From NCBI RefSeq assembly GCF_003999195.1, contig NZ_RJVR01000331.1:1-64000 (forward strand): a DNA stretch of 64,000 nucleotides, written 5' to 3'. This DNA comes from Streptomyces soli (GTDB lineage Bacteria; Actinomycetota; Actinomycetes; Streptomycetales; Streptomycetaceae). A program made the position numbers and the translations under genes. Below the pieces are notes generated by a model that worked only from the letters and a program-made list of their open reading frames with translations, made no database searches and was not told the origin of the DNA. Shown here in pieces: positions 1-8,999 of the stretch (position 1 is its first letter; each line of letters begins with the position of its first letter).

Positions 1-1304
1 CCCGCGCCGCCGAGCGCGCCGCCCTCACCGAGGCCGCCGCCGCCGGAGCGCGGCTCACTGCCGCCCGCGAGGCACACGCCGTCGCCGCCGCGGAGGAACT
101 CGAGACCGCCCGCGGACTCGCCCCGTACGCACAGCGGGAACTGCTGGACGTCCTCAAGTGCCCGCCAGGTCTCGCCTGGCCCGGACAGGAAGCCGACTGG
201 GCCGCCGAGGAACTGCCCGCCGCCGTCACCGCCGTCCATGAGGCGATCCTGGCCGCGACCCGGGAACTCACCCCCACCGAGACCTCACTCAAGCAGTCCA
301 CCACCCGCCTCACCAAGGCCCTCGACGACCTCCAGGCGCAGCTCGGAGCCGCCGGACAGGACTACCGCCCCGAGTGGGACGGCGCGGACGGCGTCATCGT
401 CGTACGCATCGCCGACGAGCAGGGCCCGCTGCCGGTCGGCGCGTTCGCCGCCCGCATCGCCGCCGCCCGCCACGACCAGCAGCAGCTGCTCACCGACTCC
501 GAGCAGCGCATCCTGGAGGACGCCCTGCTCACCCGGCTCGCCCAGCAGATCCACGACCGCACCGTGGACGCCCGCGACCTCATCCACCGGATGAACGCCG
601 AGATGCGTTCCCGGAAGATGTCGTCCGGGACCACAGTCGGCGTCAGTTGGCTCCTCGCCGACAACCTGGACGAGGAGCAGCGAGGCGTCTGCGCCCTGCT
701 CGACGCCGACGCGACCCGGCTCGGCCCCGACTCCCTCGCCCGGATGCGCGCCCACTTCGCCACCCAGATCAAGAACGCCCGGGCCCGCTGGCGCGACCGT
801 CCCTACCGGGAACTGCTCGCGGAAGTGCTGGACTACCGCAGCTGGCGGCAGTTCGTCTTCCAGCTGGTGCGCCCCGGTGGAGCCGAGGAGCGGCTGACCC
901 GTGCCCGGCACAGTCGCCTGTCCGGTGGCGAGCAGTCGGTCTCGCTGCACCTGCCGCTGTTCGCCGCGGCTCACGCCATGCTGAACTCCGCGCACCCGCA
1001 CGCGCCCCGGCTGCTCGCCCTGGACGAGGCCTTCGCCGGAGTGGATGACACCGGGCGCGGCGAACTGATGAGCCTGGCAGCCCAGTTCGACCTGGACCTC
1101 TTCATGACCGGCTACGACCTGTGGGCCGCCCAAGCCGCCGTGCCCGCCGCGGCCCACTACGACCTGGCCCATTCCCCGGTCGAGCACACCGTCAGCGCAC
1201 TGCTGCTGGTGTGGGACGGCTCCCAACTGCTCGCTGACGACGCGGGCGAGCTGACCGTAGCCCTCGGCTCGCCGGGCACCCGCCGCCGCCCGGTCGCGGC
1301 ATGA
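1..1304 (+). CDS. jetC: Wadjet JetC-like SMC ATPase, C-terminal part (type II, TIGR02680-like)
   Basis: The reading frame is open from base 3 and the 5' end lies outside the window; about 433 C-terminal residues are visible. The first ~130 are Ala/Glu/Arg-rich coiled coil. A second ATPase lobe follows with an ABC/SMC signature LSGGEQS (918-938) and a Walker B LLALDEAFAGVDD (1011-1049). This arrangement is that of the large SMC-like subunit of Wadjet type II (JetABCD), which extrudes and cleaves closed circular plasmid DNA. The next gene, 7 bp downstream, is a JetD-like nuclease, which fixes the assignment; jetA and jetB should lie just left of base 1. The N-terminal Walker A cannot be checked. 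Alternative: a generic SbcC-like ATPase, less likely given the neighbour. Confidence 0.85.
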   Translation, partial: RAAERAALTEAAAAGARLTAAREAHAVAAAEELETARGLAPYAQRELLDVLKCPPGLAWPGQEADWAAEELPAAVTAVHEAILAATRELTPTETSLKQSTTRLTKALDDLQAQLGAAGQDYRPEWDGADGVIVVRIADEQGPLPVGAFAARIAAARHDQQQLLTDSEQRILEDALLTRLAQQIHDRTVDARDLIHRMNAEMRSRKMSSGTTVGVSWLLADNLDEEQRGVCALLDADATRLGPDSLARMRAHFATQIKNARARWRDRPYRELLAEVLDYRSWRQFVFQLVRPGGAEERLTRARHSRLSGGEQSVSLHLPLFAAAHAMLNSAHPHAPRLLALDEAFAGVDDTGRGELMSLAAQFDLDLFMTGYDLWAAQAAVPAAAHYDLAHSPVEHTVSALLLVWDGSQLLADDAGELTVALGSPGTRRRPVAA

Positions 1305-1311
1305 CCGCGGC

Positions 1312-2631
1312 ATGACCGGGCGCCAGGCAGACCCCGGCTCTGCCCTCGACGAGCTGCGGGGCGAGGGCTGGCAGCGGTTGCTCGCCGCCGCCCGGCGCCG
1401 ACTGGAGCGCACCGGCGGGATGCTGGAGGGCGCAGTCGGCCTCACCGGCCCCAGCGAGGCCGAGCGCCGGGTCGTGATCGGCGTCACCGGCCAGTACCGT
1501 CCCGAGAGCGTCAAACGCCTGACCGTGGACCTGGCCGCCCTGGACGCCGCCCTGTGCGAGATGCACGGCCAATCACTGCCCACCGTACTGGCCCGGCTGC
1601 ACGGGCCGCTACGCGACCGGCCCGGCGAACGGCGGGCCGAAGCGGAGCAGCGCGACCAACTGCGCGCCGCCCTGGACACCGGCCGCCACGCCGGCGAATC
1701 CTGGTACACCGCCTGGACCGAGGCGATCACGGGGGACGGGACGCTCACCCGGCTGCTGCGCCGGGGCGACGCCCGGCTCGTGTCCTGGGCCGTCGCAGTC
1801 CTGGACCGGCTGCCGGTGCCCGACGACCGGCCCCCGCTCCCGCTGCCCGTGCTCGCCGAGTGGACCACCGGCGACACCAAGGCCCTGGTCGCGGGCGCTC
1901 CCCTGGCCTCACTGGTGCTGCGCGCCCTCGCCCTGCGCGCGGAATCGGACCTGCCCCGCGACCGGGTCGGTCAGCGGCTGCTGTGGGAGCGCTTCGGCGC
2001 CGTCGCAGACGACCTGGCCAGCCAGGTCCTGGTGCTGAATCTGCGTGCCACCCGTGACCACGTGGTCGCTCACTGGCTCAATGGCGCCGCCGACTTCGGT
2101 ATTCCCTTCCGGCTGACACTGCATCAACTCACGGCATATCCGCTCACCCTCGACGCGCGCGAGATCTTCGTCTGCGAGAACCCCGCGGTGCTGCGCGCCG
2201 CCGCCGCGGAACTGGGCGCGGACAGCGCTCCGCTGGTCTGTACGGAAGGCGTGCCCTCGGCGGCCTGCCGGCGCCTGCTCGACGCCGCCGTGCACGCCGG
2301 GGCGCCGCTGCGGGTGCGGGCCGACTTCGACTGGACCGGTCTGCGGATTGTCGGGGCGGCCCTCGCTGCCGGGGGAGCGAGCCCCTGGCAGATGGCCGCC
2401 GCCGATTACCGCACCGCCCTCACGGCGGGCGACTCCACCCCGCTCGTCGGAGCCGCGGCCCCCAGCCCCTGGGAACCGGAACTCGCCGAGCTGATGGCCG
2501 GACAGGGACGTGCCGTCATGGAGGAGCGCCTGCTCCCCGCACTCCTCGCGGACCTCGCCGTCGCCATGCCTCCTAGGGCCGATGCCCCGGTTATTCCGGC
2601 TGGCTCCGCGGGTGGCCGGTGGCCACGGTGA
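1312..2631 (+). CDS. jetD: Wadjet JetD-like Toprim nuclease (TIGR02679/DUF2399-like)
   Basis: A 439-residue protein beginning 7 bp after the JetC stop. The C-terminal half carries a Toprim-type metal site: Glu289 in VCENPAVL and the acidic pair D338-F-D340 in ADFDWTGLR. In Wadjet, JetD is the nuclease subunit that cuts the plasmid after loop extrusion by the JetABC motor. The N-terminal ~230 residues are helical and presumed to bind DNA or JetC. The last ~15 residues (after LADLAVAMPP) run 41 bp into the 3' end of the convergent dehydrogenase gene, and this tail is probably a non-conserved extension created at an island boundary. Confidence 0.85.
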   Translation: MTGRQADPGSALDELRGEGWQRLLAAARRRLERTGGMLEGAVGLTGPSEAERRVVIGVTGQYRPESVKRLTVDLAALDAALCEMHGQSLPTVLARLHGPLRDRPGERRAEAEQRDQLRAALDTGRHAGESWYTAWTEAITGDGTLTRLLRRGDARLVSWAVAVLDRLPVPDDRPPLPLPVLAEWTTGDTKALVAGAPLASLVLRALALRAESDLPRDRVGQRLLWERFGAVADDLASQVLVLNLRATRDHVVAHWLNGAADFGIPFRLTLHQLTAYPLTLDAREIFVCENPAVLRAAAAELGADSAPLVCTEGVPSAACRRLLDAAVHAGAPLRVRADFDWTGLRIVGAALAAGGASPWQMAAADYRTALTAGDSTPLVGAAAPSPWEPELAELMAGQGRAVMEERLLPALLADLAVAMPPRADAPVIPAGSAGGRWPR

Positions 2632-3529
2632 CATCGGCGGCATCCTGGAAGAGCGTGCTGACGAACGAGTAGTCCCGGTCCGCGCCCGGCCCCTGCATGC
2701 AGAAGCCGTACAGCTCGTGGGCCAGGTTCGCCAGTGGCATCGGCACGCCGGACTGGCGTGCCAGGTCGCGGGCCAGGCCGGCGTCCTTGTACATCAGACG
2801 CAGGGCGAACCCCGGCTCGTAGACGTCGCGCAGCAGGTTGCGCGGGACCCAGGTGTCCAGCACGGTGCTGCCGCCCGACGAGGCGAGCACGATGTCCCGC
2901 AGCTGCGCCGGGTCCAGACCGGCCTTCGCGCCCAGGGTGAGTGCCTCGGAGTTGGCGACCATGATCGTCGCCGTCAGGATGTTGTTGCACAGCTTGGCGA
3001 CCTGGCTGGTACCCAGCGGACCGGTGCGGAAGATGTTCCGGCCAAGAGCGTCGAGCAGGCCGGACACATGGTCGATGTCGCTGTCGGTGCCGCCGACCAT
3101 GATGGTGAGGGTGCCGTCGGCCGCGCGGACCGGGCCACCGCTGATCGGCGCGTCCACCATGCGGATGCCCGCCGCGGCGAGCCGGTCGGCGAGCGCGGTG
3201 ACGCCGTCCGGGGACACCGTGCTCATGTTGAGCAGGGTGAGACCCTCATGGCTGCCCTCCACCAGCCCGCCCGGGCCTTCGGCGAGTTCCAGCAGCTGAG
3301 GCAGGTCCGGCACGAGGGCGATGACGACATCGGCGTTGCGGGCCGCTGCCGCCACACTGTCGACGATCTTCGCGCCCTTGTCCGCCAGCGCTTCGGCCGC
3401 CTCGCGTCGTCGGTGCGGAACCACGGCGACGTCAAAGCCGGCATCGAGCAGGACTTGGGCCATCGGTGCGCCCATGGCACCGAGTCCGACGACGGCGACG
3501 GAACGGGGAACAGTGGTGGACGCCGGCAT
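2591..3529 (-). CDS. beta-hydroxyacid dehydrogenase (3-hydroxyisobutyrate dehydrogenase family)
   Basis: 312 residues, the normal family length. The Rossmann motif GLGAMG is at 15-20, the substrate-loop motif DAPISGGP around 127-133, and the catalytic Lys179 sits in KLCNN (K-x3-N). The family oxidises beta-hydroxyacids with NAD(P). It is the last gene of the molybdenum-hydroxylase operon, 36 bp after that gene, with AAGGA about 11 bp before the ATG. The exact substrate cannot be told. Related enzymes include 2-(hydroxymethyl)glutarate, tartronate semialdehyde and 3-hydroxyisobutyrate dehydrogenases; the first is known from nicotinate catabolism, where a molybdenum hydroxylase also acts. Its 3' end overlaps jetD on the other strand. 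Confidence 0.85.
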   Translation of the reverse strand: MPASTTVPRSVAVVGLGAMGAPMAQVLLDAGFDVAVVPHRRREAAEALADKGAKIVDSVAAAARNADVVIALVPDLPQLLELAEGPGGLVEGSHEGLTLLNMSTVSPDGVTALADRLAAAGIRMVDAPISGGPVRAADGTLTIMVGGTDSDIDHVSGLLDALGRNIFRTGPLGTSQVAKLCNNILTATIMVANSEALTLGAKAGLDPAQLRDIVLASSGGSTVLDTWVPRNLLRDVYEPGFALRLMYKDAGLARDLARQSGVPMPLANLAHELYGFCMQGPGADRDYSFVSTLFQDAADVTVATGHPRSQPE

Positions 3530-3565
3530 AGTAGGCGGTCCTTCCTGGGAGACGGGTGGAACGGA

Positions 3566-6529
3566 TCATTCGGTGGGCAGCGCAGCGGTGCGGCCGGCCA
3601 GCAGGTCCGACAGCCGAGGGGCGGTGATCGGAAGGTCTTCCATGACCAGGCCGAACGGCGCGATCGCGTCGTTGATCGCCGCGGTCACCGCGGCGATCGA
3701 GCCCATCACCCCGCCCTCGCTCATGCCCTTCATGCCACCGGGAGTACGCGAGCTGGGTGTGCCGCAGTGCAGCACCTCGATCCGCGGCGCTTCCTGTGCC
3801 GAGGGCAGCACATAGTCGCGGAATGTCGGTGTGAGGTTGTTGCCCTCGGCGTCGTAGGACACGCCCTCGTAGAGCACGCCTCCTGTGCCGAGCATGACCG
3901 CGCCGTGGATCTGTCCCTCGACCACCTTCGGGTTGATCATGGTGCCGGCGTCCTCCGCGACCAGATAGCGCTCGATGCGCACCTGGCCGGTGACGGGGTC
4001 GACGACGACCTCACACAGGTGGGCGGCATTGGAATAGGTCATCGGCGGCGGGTCATAGGCCAGGTGCGCGACCAGCCCCGGCTCCATTCCCGGCGGCAGC
4101 GACAGCGGGTCGAGGTAGGCGGTACGGGCAATGTCGGCGAGGGCGACGCCCGTGCCGACGTGACCGCCGTCCTTGGCCCGCACGATCTCGCCGTCGCGGA
4201 CGTCCAGCCCGGACCCGTCCGCGGCGCCGCTTCCGGGCGCGCCGGACGTACCCACCTGCTCCCGGGCGATGGCCAGCACCTTGTCCTTCAGACGCTGCGC
4301 CGCGAGCAGCGCGGCGCCACCACCGGCCGTGCCGCTGCGGGCGCCGCGGGTTCCCATCCCGTACGGAGCGACCTCGGTGTCGCCCAGCCGTACGGCCACG
4401 TCCTCGGGCCGCACGCCCAGCCCCGCCGCGACCGCCTGCGCGATGGTCGTCTCATGTCCCTGACCAGCCGGGGCGATGCCCACCGAGGCCACCACGGCAC
4501 CGCTCGGGTCGATCCGGACCCAGGCCGACTCGTGCCCTGAACCGGGGATGCCGGCCGAGCGGTAGAACGCCGACCCGTAGGTCGTCGGCTCCACGAGGCA
4601 GGCGATTCCCAGGCCGCGGTAGATCCCGGCCTTGCGATCGGCGTGCTGCCGGCGGCGGAACTCGGCGTAGCCGTAGGCATCCAGCGCGGTCCGGTAGGTC
4701 CGGTACGGAGTGATGTCCTCGTAGGTCTCGCCAACCGCGGTGACATAGGGCAACTCGGACTCGCGGAGCATGTTGCGCTCGCGTACCTCGACCGGATCCA
4801 GGCCCAGATCCCGGGCGATCGCGTCGATGGTGCCCTCGGTGACCCAGGTGCAGATCGCCATGGGTGCCCGCATCGGAGAAGCCGGGATCTTGTTGGACAG
4901 CACCACGGTCATGTCGTACTCGTAGTCGGCCAACCGGTAGGCGTTCGGCAGCATCATCGCGACGACCCGCAGCATGTAGTTCGCGGGGAAGAGCGCGTAG
5001 GCACCGAAATCGCTGGTCAGACGGGCCCGTACGGCGAGGATCCGGCCGTCGGCGGTGACCGCGGTCTCCACTTCGGCGGAGTCCTCACGGGCCGACAGGG
5101 CAGCGGTCAGGTTCTCAATGCGGTCCTCCCGCCAACGCACCGGGCGGTCCAGGTGGCGGGCGAGGGCGGCCACCGCCAGTTCCTCCCGGTGCACAATGAG
5201 CTTCTGCCCGAAGGAACCTCCGACATCCTGCACGATCACCCGGACCTGATGCTCGGCCAACCGCAGGCGCGCCGCCAGCTGCGTGCGGTAGGGGTGCGGC
5301 ACCTGCGTGCCGGTGTACATGGTCAGCTCGGCGCGGCCCGCGTCCCAGACCGCCGCGCAGCCCCGCGTCTCCATCGGCGCGTGCGTCATCCGCTGGTGGG
5401 AGAACCGGGTCCGGACCACCCGGTGCGCCCCGGCGAAGGCGGTCGCCGCATCCCCTGCGGAGAAGTGCTCACGGAATACGACGTTGGAGTCCACCGTCTC
5501 GTCGACCAGGGGCGCGCGACCCTCCAGGCTCGCCGCCAGGTCGAGCGCGGGTTGGAGCACTTCGTACTCCACCCTGACCAGTGCTGCCGCGTCCTCGGCG
5601 GTGTACCGGCTGTCGGCCACCACGACCGCGACGGGGTCGCCGACGAAGCGCACCTTGGCCGTCGGCAGTGATTCGGTCTCCAGCGGGACCAGCCCGTCGA
5701 TCGGCGGGGCGACCCGCAGCGGAACGGTCCAGGCGGCCAGATCCGCGCCGGTGAACACTCCGACGACGCCCTGAATTCCACGTGTGGTCGAGGTGTCGAT
5801 GGTGACGATGGACGCGTGAGCGTGCGGGCTGCGCACGAAATGGGCGTGCAGCGCGCCGGGCAGCGCTATGTCGTCGACGAAGGTCGCGGTGCCGCTGAGC
5901 AGCCGATGGTCCTCGCGCCGGGTGATTGCCGTCCCCAGCGGCCCGGTGGTCGCCGGTTCGATTCCGACCGGTCCGGTCGCCGTCGGTCCGGTGGGCGCCG
6001 TGCTGGTTTCGCCGGGCCCGGTCGCCGTCGGTTCGGTTTCGTCTGACTGCGCGGATGCCGACCGCGCGGATGCCGACCGCGCGGCGCGCACCGCGGCCGC
6101 GATGACGTTCTGATAGCCCGTGCACCGGCACAGGTTCCCGGACACCGCGTGGCGCAGTTCCGCCTCGGTCGCATCCGGGTGATCGGCCAGATGGGCGGTC
6201 AGCGTGACCAGGATCCCAGGTGTGCAGAACCCGCACTGCAGGCCGTGTTCGGCGCGGAAGGCTTCCTGCAACGGGTTCAGCCCGTCCGGTCCGGCCAGCC
6301 CTTCAACGGTGGTGACGTCCTGCCCGTCGGCCTGAACGGCGAGCATCAGACACGAGCGGACCGGCCGGCCCTCGATCAGCACCGTGCACGCCCCGCACAC
6401 ACCGTGCTCGCAGCCGACGTGCGTGCCGGTCAGGCCGCAGCCGTCACGCAGTGCATCGGACAGCAGAGTGCGCGGTTCGACTTCGAGTCCGTACTGCCGG
6501 CCGTTGACGTTGATCTCCACGCCGGTCAC
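3566..6529 (-). CDS. fused 2Fe-2S (CoxS-like) and molybdopterin (CoxL-like) hydroxylase subunits
   Basis: About 987 residues, starting at GTG 6529, which overlaps the TGA of the FAD subunit as GTGA. Residues 1-150 are a CoxS/XdhC-type iron-sulphur subunit: plant-type cluster Cys40/45/48/60 and second cluster Cys99/102 plus Cys134/136. A Pro/Thr/Gly-rich linker (~155-195) joins it to a molybdopterin subunit (~200-987) with GGSFGQK and a C-terminal GGMKGMSEGG holding the presumed catalytic Glu. The AYxCSFR loop of CO dehydrogenase is absent, so this is a hydroxylase/dehydrogenase of an unknown aldehyde or N-heterocycle, not CODH. The two subunits are usually separate polypeptides. The frame stays open ~50 codons upstream into the FAD gene, but that segment has no family character. 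Confidence 0.9.
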   Translation of the reverse strand: MTGVEINVNGRQYGLEVEPRTLLSDALRDGCGLTGTHVGCEHGVCGACTVLIEGRPVRSCLMLAVQADGQDVTTVEGLAGPDGLNPLQEAFRAEHGLQCGFCTPGILVTLTAHLADHPDATEAELRHAVSGNLCRCTGYQNVIAAAVRAARSASARSASAQSDETEPTATGPGETSTAPTGPTATGPVGIEPATTGPLGTAITRREDHRLLSGTATFVDDIALPGALHAHFVRSPHAHASIVTIDTSTTRGIQGVVGVFTGADLAAWTVPLRVAPPIDGLVPLETESLPTAKVRFVGDPVAVVVADSRYTAEDAAALVRVEYEVLQPALDLAASLEGRAPLVDETVDSNVVFREHFSAGDAATAFAGAHRVVRTRFSHQRMTHAPMETRGCAAVWDAGRAELTMYTGTQVPHPYRTQLAARLRLAEHQVRVIVQDVGGSFGQKLIVHREELAVAALARHLDRPVRWREDRIENLTAALSAREDSAEVETAVTADGRILAVRARLTSDFGAYALFPANYMLRVVAMMLPNAYRLADYEYDMTVVLSNKIPASPMRAPMAICTWVTEGTIDAIARDLGLDPVEVRERNMLRESELPYVTAVGETYEDITPYRTYRTALDAYGYAEFRRRQHADRKAGIYRGLGIACLVEPTTYGSAFYRSAGIPGSGHESAWVRIDPSGAVVASVGIAPAGQGHETTIAQAVAAGLGVRPEDVAVRLGDTEVAPYGMGTRGARSGTAGGGAALLAAQRLKDKVLAIAREQVGTSGAPGSGAADGSGLDVRDGEIVRAKDGGHVGTGVALADIARTAYLDPLSLPPGMEPGLVAHLAYDPPPMTYSNAAHLCEVVVDPVTGQVRIERYLVAEDAGTMINPKVVEGQIHGAVMLGTGGVLYEGVSYDAEGNNLTPTFRDYVLPSAQEAPRIEVLHCGTPSSRTPGGMKGMSEGGVMGSIAAVTAAINDAIAPFGLVMEDLPITAPRLSDLLAGRTAALPTE

Positions 6530-7389
6530 GACATCGCCTCCCGGGCGCGCTGGAGGGCGTCCGCCAGCACCTCGTGGGTCAGATGACGGATCAGCCGACG
6601 GCGGTAGGCCGCACTCGCGTACAGGTCGGTCACAGGGTCGGCGCGCCCTACCAGGAGGTCGGCGACCGCGCCGAACCACTCCTGGTCGGGTTCCCGGCCG
6701 ATCAGTTCACCGGCGGCATCACCCAGAGCGTAGGGCGCGGGGGCGGCTCCCGTCACAGCGGCCCGCAGCGCCGACACCGTGCCGTCGACCGCCAGCCTCA
6801 GCGTGGCCGCGACGGTCACCAGCGCAAAGGCGTAGGCGCCCGGTCGGCTCACCTCCCGGAAACCCCATCCGTCCCGGCTGGTCATGCGGGGCAGCTCGAT
6901 GGCGACGATCACCTCCTGCTCTCCGATCGCCCTCGGGTGCAGCAGTTCCTCGACGTCGACCCTGCGGGAGCTGTCCGGCGAGCGCAGCTGCGCCGAAGCG
7001 CCCAGCAGTACGCCGATACCGGGCAGCTCGGCGGCCGGGTCGGCATTGGCGATGCTGCCACCAAGGGTGCCGCGGGTGCGCACCGCCGCATGTCCGACGC
7101 GGGCCGCCGCGCACGACAGCACCGGGACCGCAGCACGTACTTCCGGACTGTCGGCCAGAGTCTGGTGGCGGGTGAGCGCACCCAGCACGACACTGTCCGG
7201 CCCGACGTCGAGGCGTTGCAACGCGCCGATCCCGTTGATGTCGACGAGCCGCCGCGAGCTACGCTTCCGCTCGTTCAGATCAGCCAGCAGGCTCTGTCCA
7301 CCGGCGAGGAGCACATCACCATCGACCAGCGTGCCGAGAAGCTCGGCCAGATGGCGCGGGCGCGCGTAGTCGAATGGCGCCGGTTTCAT
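6526..7389 (-). CDS. FAD-binding subunit of molybdenum hydroxylase (CoxM-like)
   Basis: 287 residues, full length for the family. The first FAD phosphate-binding loop is AGGQSLLADLN (about 29-39), the second RTRGTLGGSIANADPAAEL (about 103-121), and a CO_deh_flav_C-type domain follows. It passes electrons from the 2Fe-2S clusters of the fused partner to FAD and an external acceptor. The ATG overlaps the TGA of the preceding small gene (ATGA), and its own TGA overlaps the GTG of the fused Mo/FeS gene, so the three are translationally coupled. Confidence 0.9.
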   Translation of the reverse strand: MKPAPFDYARPRHLAELLGTLVDGDVLLAGGQSLLADLNERKRSSRRLVDINGIGALQRLDVGPDSVVLGALTRHQTLADSPEVRAAVPVLSCAAARVGHAAVRTRGTLGGSIANADPAAELPGIGVLLGASAQLRSPDSSRRVDVEELLHPRAIGEQEVIVAIELPRMTSRDGWGFREVSRPGAYAFALVTVAATLRLAVDGTVSALRAAVTGAAPAPYALGDAAGELIGREPDQEWFGAVADLLVGRADPVTDLYASAAYRRRLIRHLTHEVLADALQRAREAMS

Positions 7390-7742
7390 GCCGAGGCGCG
7401 GAAGGCGGTGCCGAGCTCAGTGATGCCGGCCATGCCCTCGCCGCCTTCGGCGACAGCGATGACCTCGAACTCCTCGATGATGTCGGGGTCATGTCCGACG
7501 ATCTCGGTGACCTTCGAGGGCGTCGTGGCCAGTGATGCCACGAATTCGCTTCGTGCCTGCTCGCTGGCCCACAGGTAGTTGCCGGCGAAGAACCCCCCGG
7601 GCTGCATGGTCCAGATTTTCTCGATCAGCCCGGCCCGACCGGTGAACCTCGGCTGCGACTCGTTGCCTACGTACTCCCGCAGCCGATCACTGACCTCCGC
7701 CCCGGTGCCGACCAGGGACCAGCGCGTCGTGAGTCCGAACAT
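7386..7742 (-). CDS. small dimeric alpha/beta-barrel protein (YdhR/ABM-like)
   Basis: 118 residues from ATG 7742, chosen because GGAGG sits 7-8 bp upstream; the frame extends further upstream without an RBS. The pattern ...GLIEKIWTMQPGGFFAGNYLW..SEFVA... resembles ferredoxin-like dimeric barrels of the YdhR/antibiotic-biosynthesis-monooxygenase group. These act as cofactor-free oxygenases or as small ligand-binding accessories. It is the first gene after LysR and overlaps the FAD subunit by ATGA. Family assignment is moderate and catalytic activity is not shown by the sequence. Confidence 0.6.
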   Translation of the reverse strand: MFGLTTRWSLVGTGAEVSDRLREYVGNESQPRFTGRAGLIEKIWTMQPGGFFAGNYLWASEQARSEFVASLATTPSKVTEIVGHDPDIIEEFEVIAVAEGGEGMAGITELGTAFRASA

Positions 7743-7908
7743 TTCCGACCTCCGTGCCCCGCGCACCGTGCCGATACTCAGGGCAGTGCGCGGTTCGTGC
7801 CTCGTAGCGGTTGGACCTTGCATCGCGTCACTCGAACGCGTGTAACGAAACGAGCATAGATCCCAGCTTGACTGGATCGATCCCGCGGCCCCTCGGAGGC
7901 ATCACCGG

Positions 7909-8796
7909 TCACTGTCCGTCGCTGGCGGCCAACGTGGTGTCGATGAAGGCCTGGGTCGCGGCGGTGACGGGGCCACCTCGGTATATAAGCCACTGCGGAA
8001 GTGTTTCCGCGGGCGAGAACCGGTAGACCTCCGCACCGGCCCGCCTGGCCAGATCAGCCCAGCCGTCCGGCATCAGGCCGGCCCCGATTCCCTTGAGTAC
8101 CATGGGCAGGACCACGCTCCGGTCGCCGACCTCCGCCGCGATGGTCATATCGCCGACGGTGGCGGCGAGTCGGTCGAAAAGGGAGCGGACCGCCGTCGCC
8201 GGCTTGGTCACCACGAACCGCATGCCGCGCAGCGCCTCGGGAGCCACCGTGGGCCCGGTGCCTGCCATCGTGTTCGGTGGCACTACGAGCAGGAACTCTT
8301 CGTCTCGTAGGTGATGTGCGACCAGCCCCTGGCCGGTGGGGCGCTCGGCGCTGCCGGAGACCCCGACCTCGCAACGGCCCTGGAGCACCATGACGACCAC
8401 TTCGGCCGCCGACAGGGCGGACGAGGTACTGACCGTGACGCCCGGATGACGCTCGCGGAGTTCGGCGACAATGCTCGTCACGGGCTCCAGTGCCGAAGAT
8501 GACGTCGCCGCGACATCCACCCGGCCCACCGTTCCATGGCCGATCGACCGCGCTGCGGCACGCAGGGCGTCGAGATCGCGGAGCACGAGCCTCGCCCTGT
8601 CGGCCAGCATTTCCCCGGCGTTGCTGAGCACGACGTTGCGGCCGACCCGGTGGAAGAGCGTGACCCCGAGGTCGCGTTCGAGTTTCTGGATCGCACGCGA
8701 CAGCGAGGGCTGGGCGACGCGCAGCGACCGCGCAGCGTGGGTGAACCCGCCCTGCTCCACGACAGCCACGAAGTATTCGAGTTGGTGGCGTTCCAT
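7909..8796 (-). CDS. LysR-family transcriptional regulator
   Basis: 295 residues with a classic N-terminal winged HTH (EYFVAVVEQGGFTHAARSL then QPSLSRAIQKLERDLGVTLF) and a periplasmic-binding-like effector domain from about residue 90. It lies head to head with the gamma-glutamyltransferase-like gene and on the same strand as the molybdenum-hydroxylase operon, 166 bp upstream of its first gene. It is therefore placed to control both. A GATAGC-N5-GCTATC dyad (T-N11-A type) is 20 bp upstream of its ATG. Confidence 0.92.
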   Translation of the reverse strand: MERHQLEYFVAVVEQGGFTHAARSLRVAQPSLSRAIQKLERDLGVTLFHRVGRNVVLSNAGEMLADRARLVLRDLDALRAAARSIGHGTVGRVDVAATSSSALEPVTSIVAELRERHPGVTVSTSSALSAAEVVVMVLQGRCEVGVSGSAERPTGQGLVAHHLRDEEFLLVVPPNTMAGTGPTVAPEALRGMRFVVTKPATAVRSLFDRLAATVGDMTIAAEVGDRSVVLPMVLKGIGAGLMPDGWADLARRAGAEVYRFSPAETLPQWLIYRGGPVTAATQAFIDTTLAASDGQ

Positions 8797-8816
8797 GGAG
8801 TCCTCACGAACTGACT

Positions 8817-8833
8817 GATAGCGATTGGCTATC
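8817..8833. promoter_or_regulatory. LysR-type operator dyad
   Basis: Perfect inverted repeat GATAGC-GATTG-GCTATC containing the T-N11-A pattern of LysR sites. It sits 20 bp from the LysR ATG in the divergent intergenic region towards the gamma-glutamyltransferase gene. Binding by the adjacent LysR is inferred. Confidence 0.6.
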
Positions 8834-8999
8834 TGAATGGTGTCATAGATGTCTTGGACGCAAAGTCAACAGTGGGTGTTTACTCCGGATAGATCGTTTT
8901 AGAACTGGTGGGACCTGCGTGAGGTGAGTCGAGGAACGCGCCCGGGGAGCTATCCCGCGTTCTTGGACAGCGCCGAATACGTGAACGGAAAGGACCAAG

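Noticed and set aside
285-1880. 531-codon minus-strand ORF and similar long frames opposite jetC/jetD
   Set aside because: Ser/Arg/Gly-rich antisense shadow of the jetC/jetD genes caused by high GC; no family motifs and spans two real genes.
2510-4540. 676-codon plus-strand ORF
   Set aside because: Antisense of the dehydrogenase and molybdenum hydroxylase genes; composition rich in Gly/Arg/His with no motif.
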